Assembly: GCA_024232355.1 (NCBI GenBank)
Contig: JAAEPW010000033.1
Span: 1-64,000, forward strand
Direction: 5' to 3'
Length of the DNA stretch: 64,000 nt
Source: Chloroflexota bacterium
GTDB lineage: Bacteria; Chloroflexota; Anaerolineae; B4-G1
Part shown: in pieces, positions 26,144 to 34,660 of the stretch
Position numbering within the stretch: position 1 is the first letter of the stretch
Layout of the letters: every line of letters starts with the position of its first letter
Made by a program: the position numbers and the translations under genes
Notes under the pieces: model-generated
What the model was told of the DNA's origin: nothing
Seen by the model: only the letters and a program-made list of their open reading frames with translations
Database searches by the model: none

Positions 26144-26172
26144 TTGACAAAATGGGCCAGTCGTATTATGAT
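26144..26172 (+). promoter_or_regulatory. Near-consensus sigma70 promoter for the GyrA-CTD-like gene
   Basis: TTGACA (26144-26149) and TATGAT (26167-26172), spacing 17 nt. The predicted start near 26179 leaves a leader of about 104 nt. Confidence 0.75.
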
Positions 26173-26282
26173 GCCCAACGTTTGTTTTGACAGAAATGTT
26201 TCCCCACACCATGATTCTGCTCTGCGTCCAGAAACGGGCTCGGGCTGAGCAGGTTCCACGTACCAAGCAGGATGGTGATCCT

Positions 26283-27419
26283 ATGATCCGCAAAGACGAT
26301 GCTAAATGGTGGGTGTTGGAAGCAAAAAAACACCCGGAATCGGCCTCAAACATCATCGAGGAACTGGCCCAACGACTGGTTGAACTGGACACCGAGCGCG
26401 AGCGACTGCGCGACGAGGTCATCCGGCTGCAACGGCGTGCTCCGGCCGTTATCACAGATAGTGTCGAGGTGAACGCTTTACAACGCAAGGTGGAAACACT
26501 GCAAACCATCCTGGATAGCAAAACGAGCACCGAGCCGTCCGTGGTTTTGCTCACCGATCAATTGCAGTTGGCCCGTATGATGCTCTCGCAGGTGCAACAA
26601 CTGGCCCGAGAGGAGCGCCCGCTGCCGGGCAAATCACCGAGCAGACTCGGTCGCTTGCTGTTGGCTCGTCTCGATGCCGAACTGCTGCTGCTCACCAGTC
26701 AGGGACGGGGCTACAAGGTGCCGCTAGCCGACGTGTCGCCGCTGGTCGAGGGGAGCAACTGGCCCGCCGCCGAGGGGCCGAAACTGTCGTCCGGTGAGTG
26801 GCTGACGGCCGCCGCGACCGTGACCACCCCACCCCGCTTTTGGACCATCATCACCCGGCGGGGATTCGTCCGGCAATTCCTTCGCATCCGCTTTGACCGG
26901 CAGTTGGCCCAGGGCGACCGATTGATCGAAAGCCCCATCCGCAACGATGTGCCGGTTGCCATCGTGAACGGCGATGAGGGCGATCTGCTGGTGCTCACCC
27001 GCTGGGGCAAGGGCGTCCGCTTTTCCCAACGTGTCATCGAGGGGCAGGGATCAATGGCACTGGAACTGGATCCCGACGACGAGGTCGTGGCCGCGCTCCC
27101 GCTGCCGTCGGATACACAGATCCTGGTTGTGACGGCGTCCGGTTTCGCTGTATGGCGCGACACGACCCAGTTCAAGGCACGGTCCAAGCCCGGCAGCACG
27201 GGCAAGGGGCTGATCCAGGCCTTTGATGTGCTGGGCGTCTTCCCCCGCGAACCTGATGCCCACCTGCTCTACCTGACCTACTCCGGTAAGCTAGCCCTCG
27301 TCCCGGTGGCGGACATTCCGTTGTACACGAAATCCCGGAAAGGCTCGCGGGTACGCACCTTTGACCGAGACCCGGCGGTGGCAGTGACGATTGTTCCTTC
27401 GGAGCCGGGACGTGGATAA
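26283..27419 (+). CDS. Free-standing GyrA C-terminal-like beta-propeller protein with N-terminal coiled coil
   Basis: 378 residues from the ATG at 26283; frames opening earlier (26187) cover the leader. Residues about 15-125 are coiled coil (IIEELAQRLVELDTERERL). From about 135 on, repeated blades resemble the DNA-wrapping C-terminal domain of gyrase/topoisomerase IV subunit A: FWTIITRRGFVRQFLRI, LLVLTRWGKGVRFSQ, ILVVTASGFAVWRD, GKGLIQAFDVLGVF, LLYLTYSGKLALVPV. The breakage-reunion domain is absent. It may wrap or bend DNA or act as a gyrase modulator; this is inference from fold resemblance. It is transcribed alone, divergent from lepB. Confidence 0.7.
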   Translation: MIRKDDAKWWVLEAKKHPESASNIIEELAQRLVELDTERERLRDEVIRLQRRAPAVITDSVEVNALQRKVETLQTILDSKTSTEPSVVLLTDQLQLARMMLSQVQQLAREERPLPGKSPSRLGRLLLARLDAELLLLTSQGRGYKVPLADVSPLVEGSNWPAAEGPKLSSGEWLTAAATVTTPPRFWTIITRRGFVRQFLRIRFDRQLAQGDRLIESPIRNDVPVAIVNGDEGDLLVLTRWGKGVRFSQRVIEGQGSMALELDPDDEVVAALPLPSDTQILVVTASGFAVWRDTTQFKARSKPGSTGKGLIQAFDVLGVFPREPDAHLLYLTYSGKLALVPVADIPLYTKSRKGSRVRTFDRDPAVAVTIVPSEPGRG

Positions 27420-27514
27420 ACGCTGTTAGCACCAACGCATATGCAAAAGGATAAACCTGAATACGTTGATCTGATCATTTGATATGAACAGTTCGAAAGG
27501 AGGATCATAAGAGA

Positions 27515-27844
27515 ATGGGCAAAAGAAAGTGGATTCCCATTTCAGAAGAGAATGTGATAGAAACAAAACGCTGCAGATACGTCTTTGGTCTGTATGACCA
27601 TCAAGAGTATGGACGTAGCTGCTTCAGAATCAGCAAATACATCCGCGACAATGATTTCTTTGTTGGTCACTTCGTGGTAGTGCCTGAAGATCAAGAGACC
27701 GTTCTCCCCGAAATTGTGAAATATATTGAGTTTGCTGCACAAAGATCAGATAGCTTGTCTAAAGTTCCAACAAAATTAAGTAGTGTTTCTGCAGACTGTC
27801 GGCTCCTTACACTCCCAGGAATGGAAAAGGACCTGGGGCTATGA
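27515..27844 (+). CDS. Small protein of unknown function coupled to a radical SAM gene
   Basis: 109 residues, no signal or membrane segment. I recognise no domain. It contains RCRYVFGLYDHQEYGRSCFR and DNDFFVGHFVVVPEDQE, suggesting a compact alpha/beta fold. GGAGG lies 12 nt before the ATG. Its stop overlaps the next ATG (ATGA). It is visibly more AT-rich than the flanking genes, which suggests acquisition by transfer together with the radical SAM gene. Confidence 0.6.
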   Translation: MGKRKWIPISEENVIETKRCRYVFGLYDHQEYGRSCFRISKYIRDNDFFVGHFVVVPEDQETVLPEIVKYIEFAAQRSDSLSKVPTKLSSVSADCRLLTLPGMEKDLGL

Positions 27845-28713
27845 TAATACGAAAGCGCTATGCTCCTGGCTATTGTTCATATCAGTCTGGGTATTCCGAG
27901 ATACGCTGGGATGTATTGGGATGTAATCTTGGGTGTCAATTTTGTTGGAGTCCAGCTTCGCGACCAGAACAGACAAGAGAGCCATCTGTTCAGAAGTCGA
28001 CAATACAGATTTTCCAAGACACGCTGAATGCAGTATCTGATCCCTCAAAGACATTTATCAGATTTACTGGAGGGGAGCCAACCTTATATTGGGGTGATGT
28101 TTCTTGTGTTCTTGATATGTTTGATCAAGACAACACCATCAACCAGATACCCGTACTAATCCAGACCAATGGAATTGAGATAGGTCGTAGAGGTGTGTCA
28201 GTAGATGAATTGGTATCTCATAGTAAGCAGTTGTATCTATTCGAGTTATCATTCAAGGGCACAAATCAAGATGAATTTGCTCTTCTGACCACCAAGGAGT
28301 CTGAACTCTACCAATATCAACTAAAGGCATACGAGATACTAGCTAATCTTTCCCAGAGGAGTAACAATGTAAGAGTCGTTGCTGTATTAGGGATTTATCA
28401 TTCTGCAATTAAAAGCAAATCCAAGTACGCCTTTGTTAATCCAACTAGTGGTGCTATTCTGTTTGAGAATGTTAGCGCTTGGAATCCCAAATTTAAGGAA
28501 ATTTGGGATTCAGCGCAACTAAAGTGGGTAGAACCTTTGAGGATGTCTCCCAAAGGTGTTTGGAAGAATCTCCATGCTCGCTGTGGTCCATCCGGATCAG
28601 ATATCTTGATGTATTACTCAGATGGAGCAAATACAAATCGCCAAGGATTGTTCCCAATGAAACCGAAATCGGTCGATTATGCACGGTTGATTGTACAACG
28701 CGAGTTCTGGTAA
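27841..28713 (+). CDS. Radical SAM protein, uncharacterised
   Basis: 290 residues. The [4Fe-4S]-binding triad CNLGCQFC (Cys28, 32, 35) sits in DVLGCNLGCQFCWSPAS, and the SAM-binding GGEPT is near 77-81. VLIQTNGIEIG and LFELSFKGTNQDEF continue the partial barrel. No second Cys cluster of the SPASM or Twitch type is seen near the C-terminus. The GCNL-x-C-x-FCW form resembles a group of uncharacterised radical SAM proteins common in archaea and anaerobes. Coupled by ATGA overlap to the preceding 109-residue gene, which may be its partner or substrate. Confidence 0.82.
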   Translation: MIIRKRYAPGYCSYQSGYSEIRWDVLGCNLGCQFCWSPASRPEQTREPSVQKSTIQIFQDTLNAVSDPSKTFIRFTGGEPTLYWGDVSCVLDMFDQDNTINQIPVLIQTNGIEIGRRGVSVDELVSHSKQLYLFELSFKGTNQDEFALLTTKESELYQYQLKAYEILANLSQRSNNVRVVAVLGIYHSAIKSKSKYAFVNPTSGAILFENVSAWNPKFKEIWDSAQLKWVEPLRMSPKGVWKNLHARCGPSGSDILMYYSDGANTNRQGLFPMKPKSVDYARLIVQREFW

Positions 28714-28797
28714 TTTTGAGAACTCAAAGGTCTTTGTGTGAACTAGACCCAGCACGAATGGGAATTCATGGCTACTTGGATGCAGAGATGAGAAAAC

Positions 28798-30171
28798 ATG
28801 CAAATCGGTCTTGACTTTGGCACCACCAACTCTGGCGCGGCGGCCTTCGACGGCCAGCGCGTGCGCGTCTTTCCCCTCGACCCCGACAGTCACGACCCCA
28901 CCGTCGTCCGCTCGACCCTCTACGTCACCCGCGACCACCAGGTCTCTATCGGGCAGAAGGCGATAGACACCTACTACCGCCAGAACATTGGGCGGCCCAT
29001 CAAGATGGTGCGCCAGCGTGTCGGCGAGATCGAGATCACCATGGCCGACTATGGGGCGGTCAAGGGGTATCCGTCGGGGCCAACGACCTTTATCCGCGAC
29101 GTCCACGTGATGGTGGACGAGCTGACGCCCGGACGGCTGCTGCGCTCCCTCAAGAGCGGCCTGGCTACCGGCTACGAGGGCACGACGATTTTTGACCGTT
29201 ACTATGCCCTGGAGGACCTGCTCGCCATTTACCTGCGGGAGGTCCGGGAGCGGGTGGAGGCAGAGACGGGGCAAGCAGTGGACGGCGTGGTGTTGGGCCG
29301 CCCGGTCCACTTTGTCGGCAGCGGCGGTGAGGCCGACAACCAAAGCGCCGAGGACCGGCTGCGCCGCGCCGCCGAGACGGCCGGTTTCCGCGACGTCGCC
29401 TTTGAGCTGGAGCCGGTGGCGGCGGCGCTGTACTATGAACTGATGACGGGCCAGCCGCAGAACATTGTCGTCTTTGACTTTGGCGGCGGCACCCTCGACA
29501 TCACCGTGATGCGCATCGGCGAGCCGGGGCGGCGACAGGTCTTTAGCACCGGCGGTGTGGGCATCGCCGGAGATTCCTTTGATCAGCGCATCATCGAGCG
29601 GCTGATGCTGGATCACTTTGGGCGTGGCTCCACCTGGGGCGAGGACAACGCGCCTTTCCCGCGCCAGTACACCGATCCCTTGGTCAACTGGCAGACCATC
29701 CCGGAACTACACCGCCCGGAGACGCTGCACTTTCTCGAACTGGCGCAGCTCACCAGCAGCCATCCACGTCAGGTACGGGCGCTGGAATCGCTGTTGGTCA
29801 ACAACTATGCCATCCGCATGATCGACGAGGTGGAACGGACAAAGATCGCGCTGTCGTCCATCCGCTTCGCCGTCATCAGCCTCACCGGCGACGACATCGA
29901 CGTGTGGCAGCCGATCACCCGCTCTCAGTTCGAGAGCCTCATCACCGAGGCGACCCGCCGCGTCGAGACCTGCCTGTTGGATACTGTAGAACGCTCCGGC
30001 CTGGCACTGGACGAGATCGACGTCGTCGTGCGCACGGGCGGCTCGGCCCAGATGCCGTGCTTTGTCGAGATGATGGAGCGGATCTTTGGGCCGGACAAAG
30101 TCGTCCTGGCGGATGTGTTCAGCAGTGTGACCGCCGGGCTGGCGATTCGGGCCAGTCAGGGTGCGGTGTAA
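28798..30171 (+). CDS. Hsp70-like ATPase lacking a substrate-binding domain (copy A)
   Basis: 457 residues. Actin/Hsp70 nucleotide-binding motifs are intact: LDFGTTNSGAAAFDG (phosphate 1), VFDFGGGTLDITVMRI (phosphate 2) and VRTGGSAQMPCFVEMM (adenosine). The chain ends just after the ATPase domain, with no beta-sandwich substrate-binding domain or DnaK-like lid, similar to YegD-type proteins. Function is unknown; ATP binding is expected. A second copy follows 113 nt downstream with a similar leader around the start codon. Confidence 0.88.
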   Translation: MQIGLDFGTTNSGAAAFDGQRVRVFPLDPDSHDPTVVRSTLYVTRDHQVSIGQKAIDTYYRQNIGRPIKMVRQRVGEIEITMADYGAVKGYPSGPTTFIRDVHVMVDELTPGRLLRSLKSGLATGYEGTTIFDRYYALEDLLAIYLREVRERVEAETGQAVDGVVLGRPVHFVGSGGEADNQSAEDRLRRAAETAGFRDVAFELEPVAAALYYELMTGQPQNIVVFDFGGGTLDITVMRIGEPGRRQVFSTGGVGIAGDSFDQRIIERLMLDHFGRGSTWGEDNAPFPRQYTDPLVNWQTIPELHRPETLHFLELAQLTSSHPRQVRALESLLVNNYAIRMIDEVERTKIALSSIRFAVISLTGDDIDVWQPITRSQFESLITEATRRVETCLLDTVERSGLALDEIDVVVRTGGSAQMPCFVEMMERIFGPDKVVLADVFSSVTAGLAIRASQGAV

Positions 30172-30284
30172 GCAAGAGCAAGATGGGTTTCATTGGTTGG
30201 GTCAAACTTTACATAACTAAATTGATAGCGTTTGCCTATCCGTTCTACATCAGTACAAAGGGTTAATCACTGCGTGAGGAAAAC

Positions 30285-31622
30285 ATGCGAATCGGTCTTG
30301 ACTTTGGCACCACCAACTCGGGCGCGGCGGTCTTTGACGGCCAGCGTGTGCGCGTCTTTCCCCTCGATCCTGACAGCCACGACCCGACGGTGATCCGCTC
30401 GACGCTCTATGTCACCCGCGACCACCAGGTTTCCATCGGCCAGGCGGCGATAGACGCCTACTATCGCCAGAATGTTGGCCGTCCCGTCAAGATGGTGCGC
30501 AAGCGCGTGGGCAAGGTCGAGATGATTTATTCTGAAATGTCATATTTCCAGGAACTCCACGTAATGGTGGACGAGCTGACGCCTGGACGGCTGCTCTGGT
30601 CCCTCAAAAGCGAGTTGTCTGGCAGCTATGAGGGTACGATGATTTTCGGCCGTTTCTATGAACTGGAGGAACTGCTCGCCATCTACCTGCGGGAGGTCCG
30701 GGAGCGGGTGGAGGCCGAGACGGGGCAAACGGTGGACGGTCTGGTGCTGGGCCGCCCGGTAAACTTTGTCGGCGGGGCCGACGCGGACAATCAGCGCGCC
30801 GAAGACCGTCTGCGCCAGGCTGCCAAGATGGCCGGTTTTCGGGACGTCGACTTTGAGCTGGAGCCGGTGGCGGCGGCGCTCCACTACGAGCTGATGGCGG
30901 GAGAGCCGCAGAATATCGTCGTCTTTGACTTTGGCGGTGGCACTCTCGACATCACCGTGATGCGCATCGGCGATCCGGGGCGGCGAGAGGTTTTCAGCAC
31001 CGGCGGCGCGGGCATCGCCGGAGACGCTTTCGACCAGCGCATCATCGAGGGGGTGCTGCTGGACCACTTTGGGCGCGGCTCCACCTGGGGTGAGGATGAC
31101 GCCCTCTTTCCTCCTCAGTACACCGATGCCCTGGTCAACTGGCAGACTATCCCCGAACTGAACCGCCCTGAGACGCTGCACTTTCTCCAACTGGCGCAGA
31201 TCACGGGCAGCCACCCGAGCCGGGTGCGGGCGCTGGAATCGCTGCTGGTCAACAACCATGCCATCCACATGATCGATGAGGTAGAGCGGACAAAGATCGC
31301 GCTGTCGTCCGCCACTTTTGCTGCCATCCGGCTCCAAGGCGACGACATCGACGTGTGGCAGCCGCTCACCCGCTCCCATTTCGAGGTCCTCATCGCGGCC
31401 CCGGCCCGCCGCATCGAAACCTGCCTGCTGGATACGCTGGCGCGCTCCGGCCTGGAAGCGGGCGAGATCGATGCCGTCGTCCGTACAGGCGGATCGGCCC
31501 AAATTCCCTGCTTCATCGAGATGATGGAGCGGATCTTTGGGCCGAACAAAGTCGTGCTATCGGATGTGTTCAGCGGCGTGACCGCTGGGCTGGCGATTCG
31601 GGCCAGCAGTCACGAGATATAA
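30285..31622 (+). CDS. Hsp70-like ATPase lacking a substrate-binding domain (copy B)
   Basis: 445 residues, closely similar to copy A along its length (same LDFGTTNSG, VFDFGGGTLDITVMRI and RTGGSAQIPCFIEMM motifs). It differs mainly around residue 80, where copy A has an insert (YGAVKGYPSGPTTFIRD against SEMSYFQE). TGAGGA lies ahead of the ATG. The two copies are a recent tandem duplication. A third, degraded piece is present at 33320-33394. Confidence 0.88.
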   Translation: MRIGLDFGTTNSGAAVFDGQRVRVFPLDPDSHDPTVIRSTLYVTRDHQVSIGQAAIDAYYRQNVGRPVKMVRKRVGKVEMIYSEMSYFQELHVMVDELTPGRLLWSLKSELSGSYEGTMIFGRFYELEELLAIYLREVRERVEAETGQTVDGLVLGRPVNFVGGADADNQRAEDRLRQAAKMAGFRDVDFELEPVAAALHYELMAGEPQNIVVFDFGGGTLDITVMRIGDPGRREVFSTGGAGIAGDAFDQRIIEGVLLDHFGRGSTWGEDDALFPPQYTDALVNWQTIPELNRPETLHFLQLAQITGSHPSRVRALESLLVNNHAIHMIDEVERTKIALSSATFAAIRLQGDDIDVWQPLTRSHFEVLIAAPARRIETCLLDTLARSGLEAGEIDAVVRTGGSAQIPCFIEMMERIFGPNKVVLSDVFSGVTAGLAIRASSHEI

Positions 31623-31646
31623 TATGCTTGATGGATTTTATCGTAT

Positions 31647-32477
31647 CTATTTTCCTTTTGCCTGGGAACTGTTCCACCAACCCAGCGTATCACCCTGTGG
31701 GCAGGCCTCAATGCACGCCCCGCAGGCAAAACAATCGGTGTGAATCTTTTTCCCGGCGTAAAAGTCGGCCATTGCTTGACCGGGGCAGGCCTTGACACAC
31801 AACTGGCACTCTTTGCACGTCTCCCGATTGATGCGCGGGCGAAACAAGCTCACTTGTTCCACCAGCCAACCGATCAGCCCAAAGGGGCAAAGAAACTGGC
31901 ACCAGGGCCGGTAGACAAACAGGCTGACAACGAGCACAGCGACAGAGAATAGGCCAATTGCCAGGGTAAAGTTGAACGAAAAGAGTTGGAATGGGTCAAT
32001 GATACCTATCCAGTCCAACCCTGCCACGATCAATCCGGCGACCAGTGTCACAAAAGCAATAATGCGCACGGCATTGGAGAGCCAGAATGGAGGTCTCCAC
32101 TTGGGCAGTGGTGCGCGGTGGAGCAGGTCTTGCAGCAAGCCTAACTGACAGCCCCAACCGCAGATAGACTTGTTGGACACCCAGACTGTCAGCAGTAGGA
32201 TGACCAGCATAACGGCAATGGGCAACACAAATTGGCGTTTTACCAGAACGGTGGTCAGCAGTGTGCGCAATGAGGTTACAGGGTCGGGGTTCATACCTCC
32301 CGGAATGAAAAGGCCGAAAATGAATCCAAAGAGTAGCACGCCGCCGATAAGAAAGGCAAGGCGTATTTTTGACGTCACTTTGCGATGGCGCAAGAGAAAT
32401 GTGGTGGTAATGACGACCACGATCCATAGGACAAACTTTATCAATACGAACGGGTTCAAGGTCATTTGATTGGGCAC
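31647..32477 (-). CDS. Polyferredoxin-like 4Fe-4S membrane protein (NapH-type)
   Basis: 276 residues from the GTG at 32477, chosen because AAGGAGG lies 5 nt upstream; an ATG at 32498 overlaps that site. About five membrane helices carry the twin motifs ICGWGCQLGLL and PWCQFLCPFGLIG typical of NapH-like proteins. Two C-terminal ferredoxin clusters follow (CKECQLCVKACP and CFACGACIEACP). It should pass electrons across or along the membrane. No redox partner gene is adjacent. The Crp/Fnr gene upstream on the same strand could regulate it. Confidence 0.85.
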   Translation of the reverse strand: MPNQMTLNPFVLIKFVLWIVVVITTTFLLRHRKVTSKIRLAFLIGGVLLFGFIFGLFIPGGMNPDPVTSLRTLLTTVLVKRQFVLPIAVMLVILLLTVWVSNKSICGWGCQLGLLQDLLHRAPLPKWRPPFWLSNAVRIIAFVTLVAGLIVAGLDWIGIIDPFQLFSFNFTLAIGLFSVAVLVVSLFVYRPWCQFLCPFGLIGWLVEQVSLFRPRINRETCKECQLCVKACPGQAMADFYAGKKIHTDCFACGACIEACPQGDTLGWWNSSQAKGK

Positions 32478-32542
32478 TATTGCCTCCTTTTGTCTCACAC
32501 GTTGTCTTTCGACTTGATCTCATTGTCACCGCAAACAGAAAA

Positions 32543-32580
32543 TCGCCCAGATTTCCACGTTCAGTATACCATCTGGGCGA
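32543..32580 (-). terminator. Terminator after the Crp/Fnr gene
   Basis: Perfect 10-bp stem TCGCCCAGAT / ATCTGGGCGA with an 18-nt loop, followed on the minus strand by TTTTCTGTTT. Confidence 0.7.
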
Positions 32581-32618
32581 CGTATTGTCTTTTACTTTTG
32601 TTGAATTGGGCTACGAAT

Positions 32619-33311
32619 TTACTCGTTGAGCATAGCCTTTGCCTCTAGTCCCTCCCGGTCAATGATTTGGATTTGCTGCCGTTGTACCTCGATCAGTCCT
32701 TCCGCAGCCAGGCCGTGTAACGCCCGGTTGAGTACCACCAGCACAGTCCCGAGTCGTGCCGCGATCTCGGTCTGCGTGGCCCAACGGTGACGGTATAGTG
32801 TCCCCTCGGTTGCCTGTTCTAGCAAGAGCCGCGCCAGCCGCGCCTCCACCGTGCGTAGAGACAGATCCTCCACCAAGGCGACGAGGTGCAACACCCGCTC
32901 GGCCATGTTCTGGAGAATGTGCCGGGCTATGCCAGGGCGCTGGTCCAGTAACCGTAACATGGCATCCCGTTGAACGATCAAAACAGTGGATGGCTCCAGG
33001 GCAACGACTGTGGCCGGATTAGGTTTGCTGGCAAAGACGCCGATCTCGCCAAAGGTCTCGCCATCGCCTACAAAGCGCAGTACTTGCTCGCGCCCATCCG
33101 TAGAGAGCTTGATCACTTTGAACCAACCCCCTTGAACGATGCACAGACCGGCGCAAGGCTCCCCGGCCCAAAACACGGCTTGACCGGTTTTATAGTCCCG
33201 TTGGATGGCTGCCTGGGCGATCGTTTCCAGCGTGGCCGGGTCTAGTTCCGCCAAATATGGCACCGCCGTCAATGTTTTGGTGACTATGTGGTTGGGATTT
33301 GATGTCGACAT
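32619..33311 (-). CDS. Crp/Fnr-family transcriptional regulator
   Basis: 230 residues from the ATG at 33311; an open frame reaching 33755 is antisense to the permease and Hsp70-remnant DNA. A cyclic-nucleotide-binding beta-roll (about 25-140) includes GQAVFWAGEPCAGLCIVQGG and GETFGEIGVFASKPNPATV. A C-terminal winged helix has the recognition helix in TQTEIAARLGTVLVVLNRAL. The N-terminal Cys set of oxygen-sensing Fnr is absent, so the ligand is unknown. It lies upstream of the polyferredoxin-like gene, separated by a terminator. Confidence 0.88.
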   Translation of the reverse strand: MSTSNPNHIVTKTLTAVPYLAELDPATLETIAQAAIQRDYKTGQAVFWAGEPCAGLCIVQGGWFKVIKLSTDGREQVLRFVGDGETFGEIGVFASKPNPATVVALEPSTVLIVQRDAMLRLLDQRPGIARHILQNMAERVLHLVALVEDLSLRTVEARLARLLLEQATEGTLYRHRWATQTEIAARLGTVLVVLNRALHGLAAEGLIEVQRQQIQIIDREGLEAKAMLNE

Positions 33312-33319
33312 GATTTTCG

Positions 33320-33394
33320 ATGACCTCTCTGCTGGATACGCTGGTACGCTTGGGCCTGAAAGTGAACGAGATCGACGCCGTTTTGGCAACGTGA
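33320..33394 (+). pseudogene. Hsp70-like gene remnant (third copy)
   Basis: The plus strand encodes TSLLDTLVRLGLKVNEIDAV and then stops. This matches TCLLDTLARSGLEAGEIDAV near the C-terminus of Hsp70 copy B, including an identical 16-base stretch. The rest of the gene is gone. It lies between the divergent start of crp and the end of a permease, on the same strand as the intact Hsp70 genes 1.7 kb away. Confidence 0.75.
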
Positions 33395-33448
33395 TACCGG
33401 GGCTGACGGTCCAGGTATAGGGCGCAAAGTGAGAGCCGTGACAAGCCT

Positions 33449-34636
33449 CTACTCGAACTTGAAACGCCACACCGCCAAGGCAAAGAACACCACCCCGTAG
33501 AGCAGCAGCATCCCCGCCGGCAGCAACACCGACTCGATGCCCATCCCACGGATGAGGATATTCTCGAACCCGTCCATCGCCCAGGCGACCGGCGAGACGT
33601 GGCCAACGGCCTGGAACATTGGGCCCGTCACTTCCAACGGCACCCACGCGCCGCCCAACCCAGACAAGACGAACATCGGGATGAGTGAAAACATGATGGC
33701 TTGCTCCTCGCTCTTGGCTATGACGCCGATCAGCAGGCCCATAGCAGCGATGCACGTCACGGCGCTAAATGCCACCAACAGCGTTGCACCGATCTCACGC
33801 ACGTAATCCAATTTGAGTATTAGCCATCCAAAGAGGATGAGGGCCATAAACTGGATAAAGACGAGAGTGAAAATCGCCATATAGTGCCCCACCAGGATGT
33901 GCACCCGGCGCGTGGCGGTCGTCAGCAAGCGCTGTAGGGCGCGCGATTTGCGCTCGGCGACGATGATCTGCGCGGCGGTCAACAGCCCGGCGATGGCGAA
34001 TTGGAGCATCATGCCGGGCGCAGAGTGCGCCAGTGCGCTCTGGCTACCTTGGCTTTCAATGGCGGTACTGGTCGTTTCTGCGACGGCGATGGGGGGATCC
34101 TCCCAGGCCGACAATGCCTGATCGAAAGCATAATCAAACGGCACCTGGTCGCCGACGGCCTGTTCGATGGCTATCGCCGTGCTCACTGCACTGTCCAGCC
34201 GGTTGGCGGCTGCCAGAATCTCGGCCTCGACCGTCGTCCCGGCCGGGGCGGCAGTGTCGGCGATCAGAACGAGCCGGGCGCGTTTGCCGGACCCGCTGGC
34301 TTTGCCGTACCCGTCTGGGATGACGATGGCGGCGGCCAGTTCCTCGTCGACGACCGATTGTTCCAGGTCGGAGGCGGTGCCTGCCGGGTCGTGGTACAGG
34401 CGGATGACGTCCGAGTCGGCCAGCAGATCGTACAAACGCTCGCTGATCCAGCTCTGATCCTGGTCCAGGTAGCCGACCGGCAGGCGCGAGTCCGTTTGTT
34501 CGTCGCTAAAACCGCCAAAGGCGTAGCCGAACAGCAGGGTAAAGCCTATCGGCATGATGAGTAGGAACATAAAAGTCTTGCCATCGCGCATCATTTGCAG
34601 CAGGTCTTTTAGGGCAATATCAAAAACACGAATCAC
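33449..34636 (-). CDS. ABC-2 permease, last gene of the seven-gene export operon
   Basis: 395 residues from a GTG with TAGGAG upstream. Helix 1 (MFLLIMPIGFTLLFGYAFGG), an extracytoplasmic domain with VGYLDQDQSWISERL and AAAIVIPDGYG, then C-terminal helices after VAERKSRALQRLLTTATRR. It follows the sister permease by 24 nt. With the ATPase at 35969 it forms a DrrAB-like exporter; the substrate is unknown. Confidence 0.88.
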   Translation of the reverse strand: MIRVFDIALKDLLQMMRDGKTFMFLLIMPIGFTLLFGYAFGGFSDEQTDSRLPVGYLDQDQSWISERLYDLLADSDVIRLYHDPAGTASDLEQSVVDEELAAAIVIPDGYGKASGSGKRARLVLIADTAAPAGTTVEAEILAAANRLDSAVSTAIAIEQAVGDQVPFDYAFDQALSAWEDPPIAVAETTSTAIESQGSQSALAHSAPGMMLQFAIAGLLTAAQIIVAERKSRALQRLLTTATRRVHILVGHYMAIFTLVFIQFMALILFGWLILKLDYVREIGATLLVAFSAVTCIAAMGLLIGVIAKSEEQAIMFSLIPMFVLSGLGGAWVPLEVTGPMFQAVGHVSPVAWAMDGFENILIRGMGIESVLLPAGMLLLYGVVFFALAVWRFKFE

Positions 34637-34660
34637 GCTATTCTCCTATCGAAATAAATG

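Noticed and set aside
26042..26554. N-terminal extension of the first lepB frame
   Set aside because: It covers both divergent promoters and the start of the GyrA-CTD-like gene, and its Ser-rich sequence is not lepB-like.
28714..28728. Possible terminator TTTGAG-AA-CTCAAA after the radical SAM gene
   Set aside because: A two-base loop is too tight for a hairpin, and no T-run follows.
28618..31502. Two minus-strand frames of 332 and 320 codons that resemble each other
   Set aside because: They are antisense to the two Hsp70 copies; their similarity only reflects the duplication of the sense genes.
33312..33755. N-terminal extension of the Crp/Fnr frame
   Set aside because: It runs through permease and Hsp70-relic DNA antisense and has no domain; the ATG at 33311 gives a normal Crp length.
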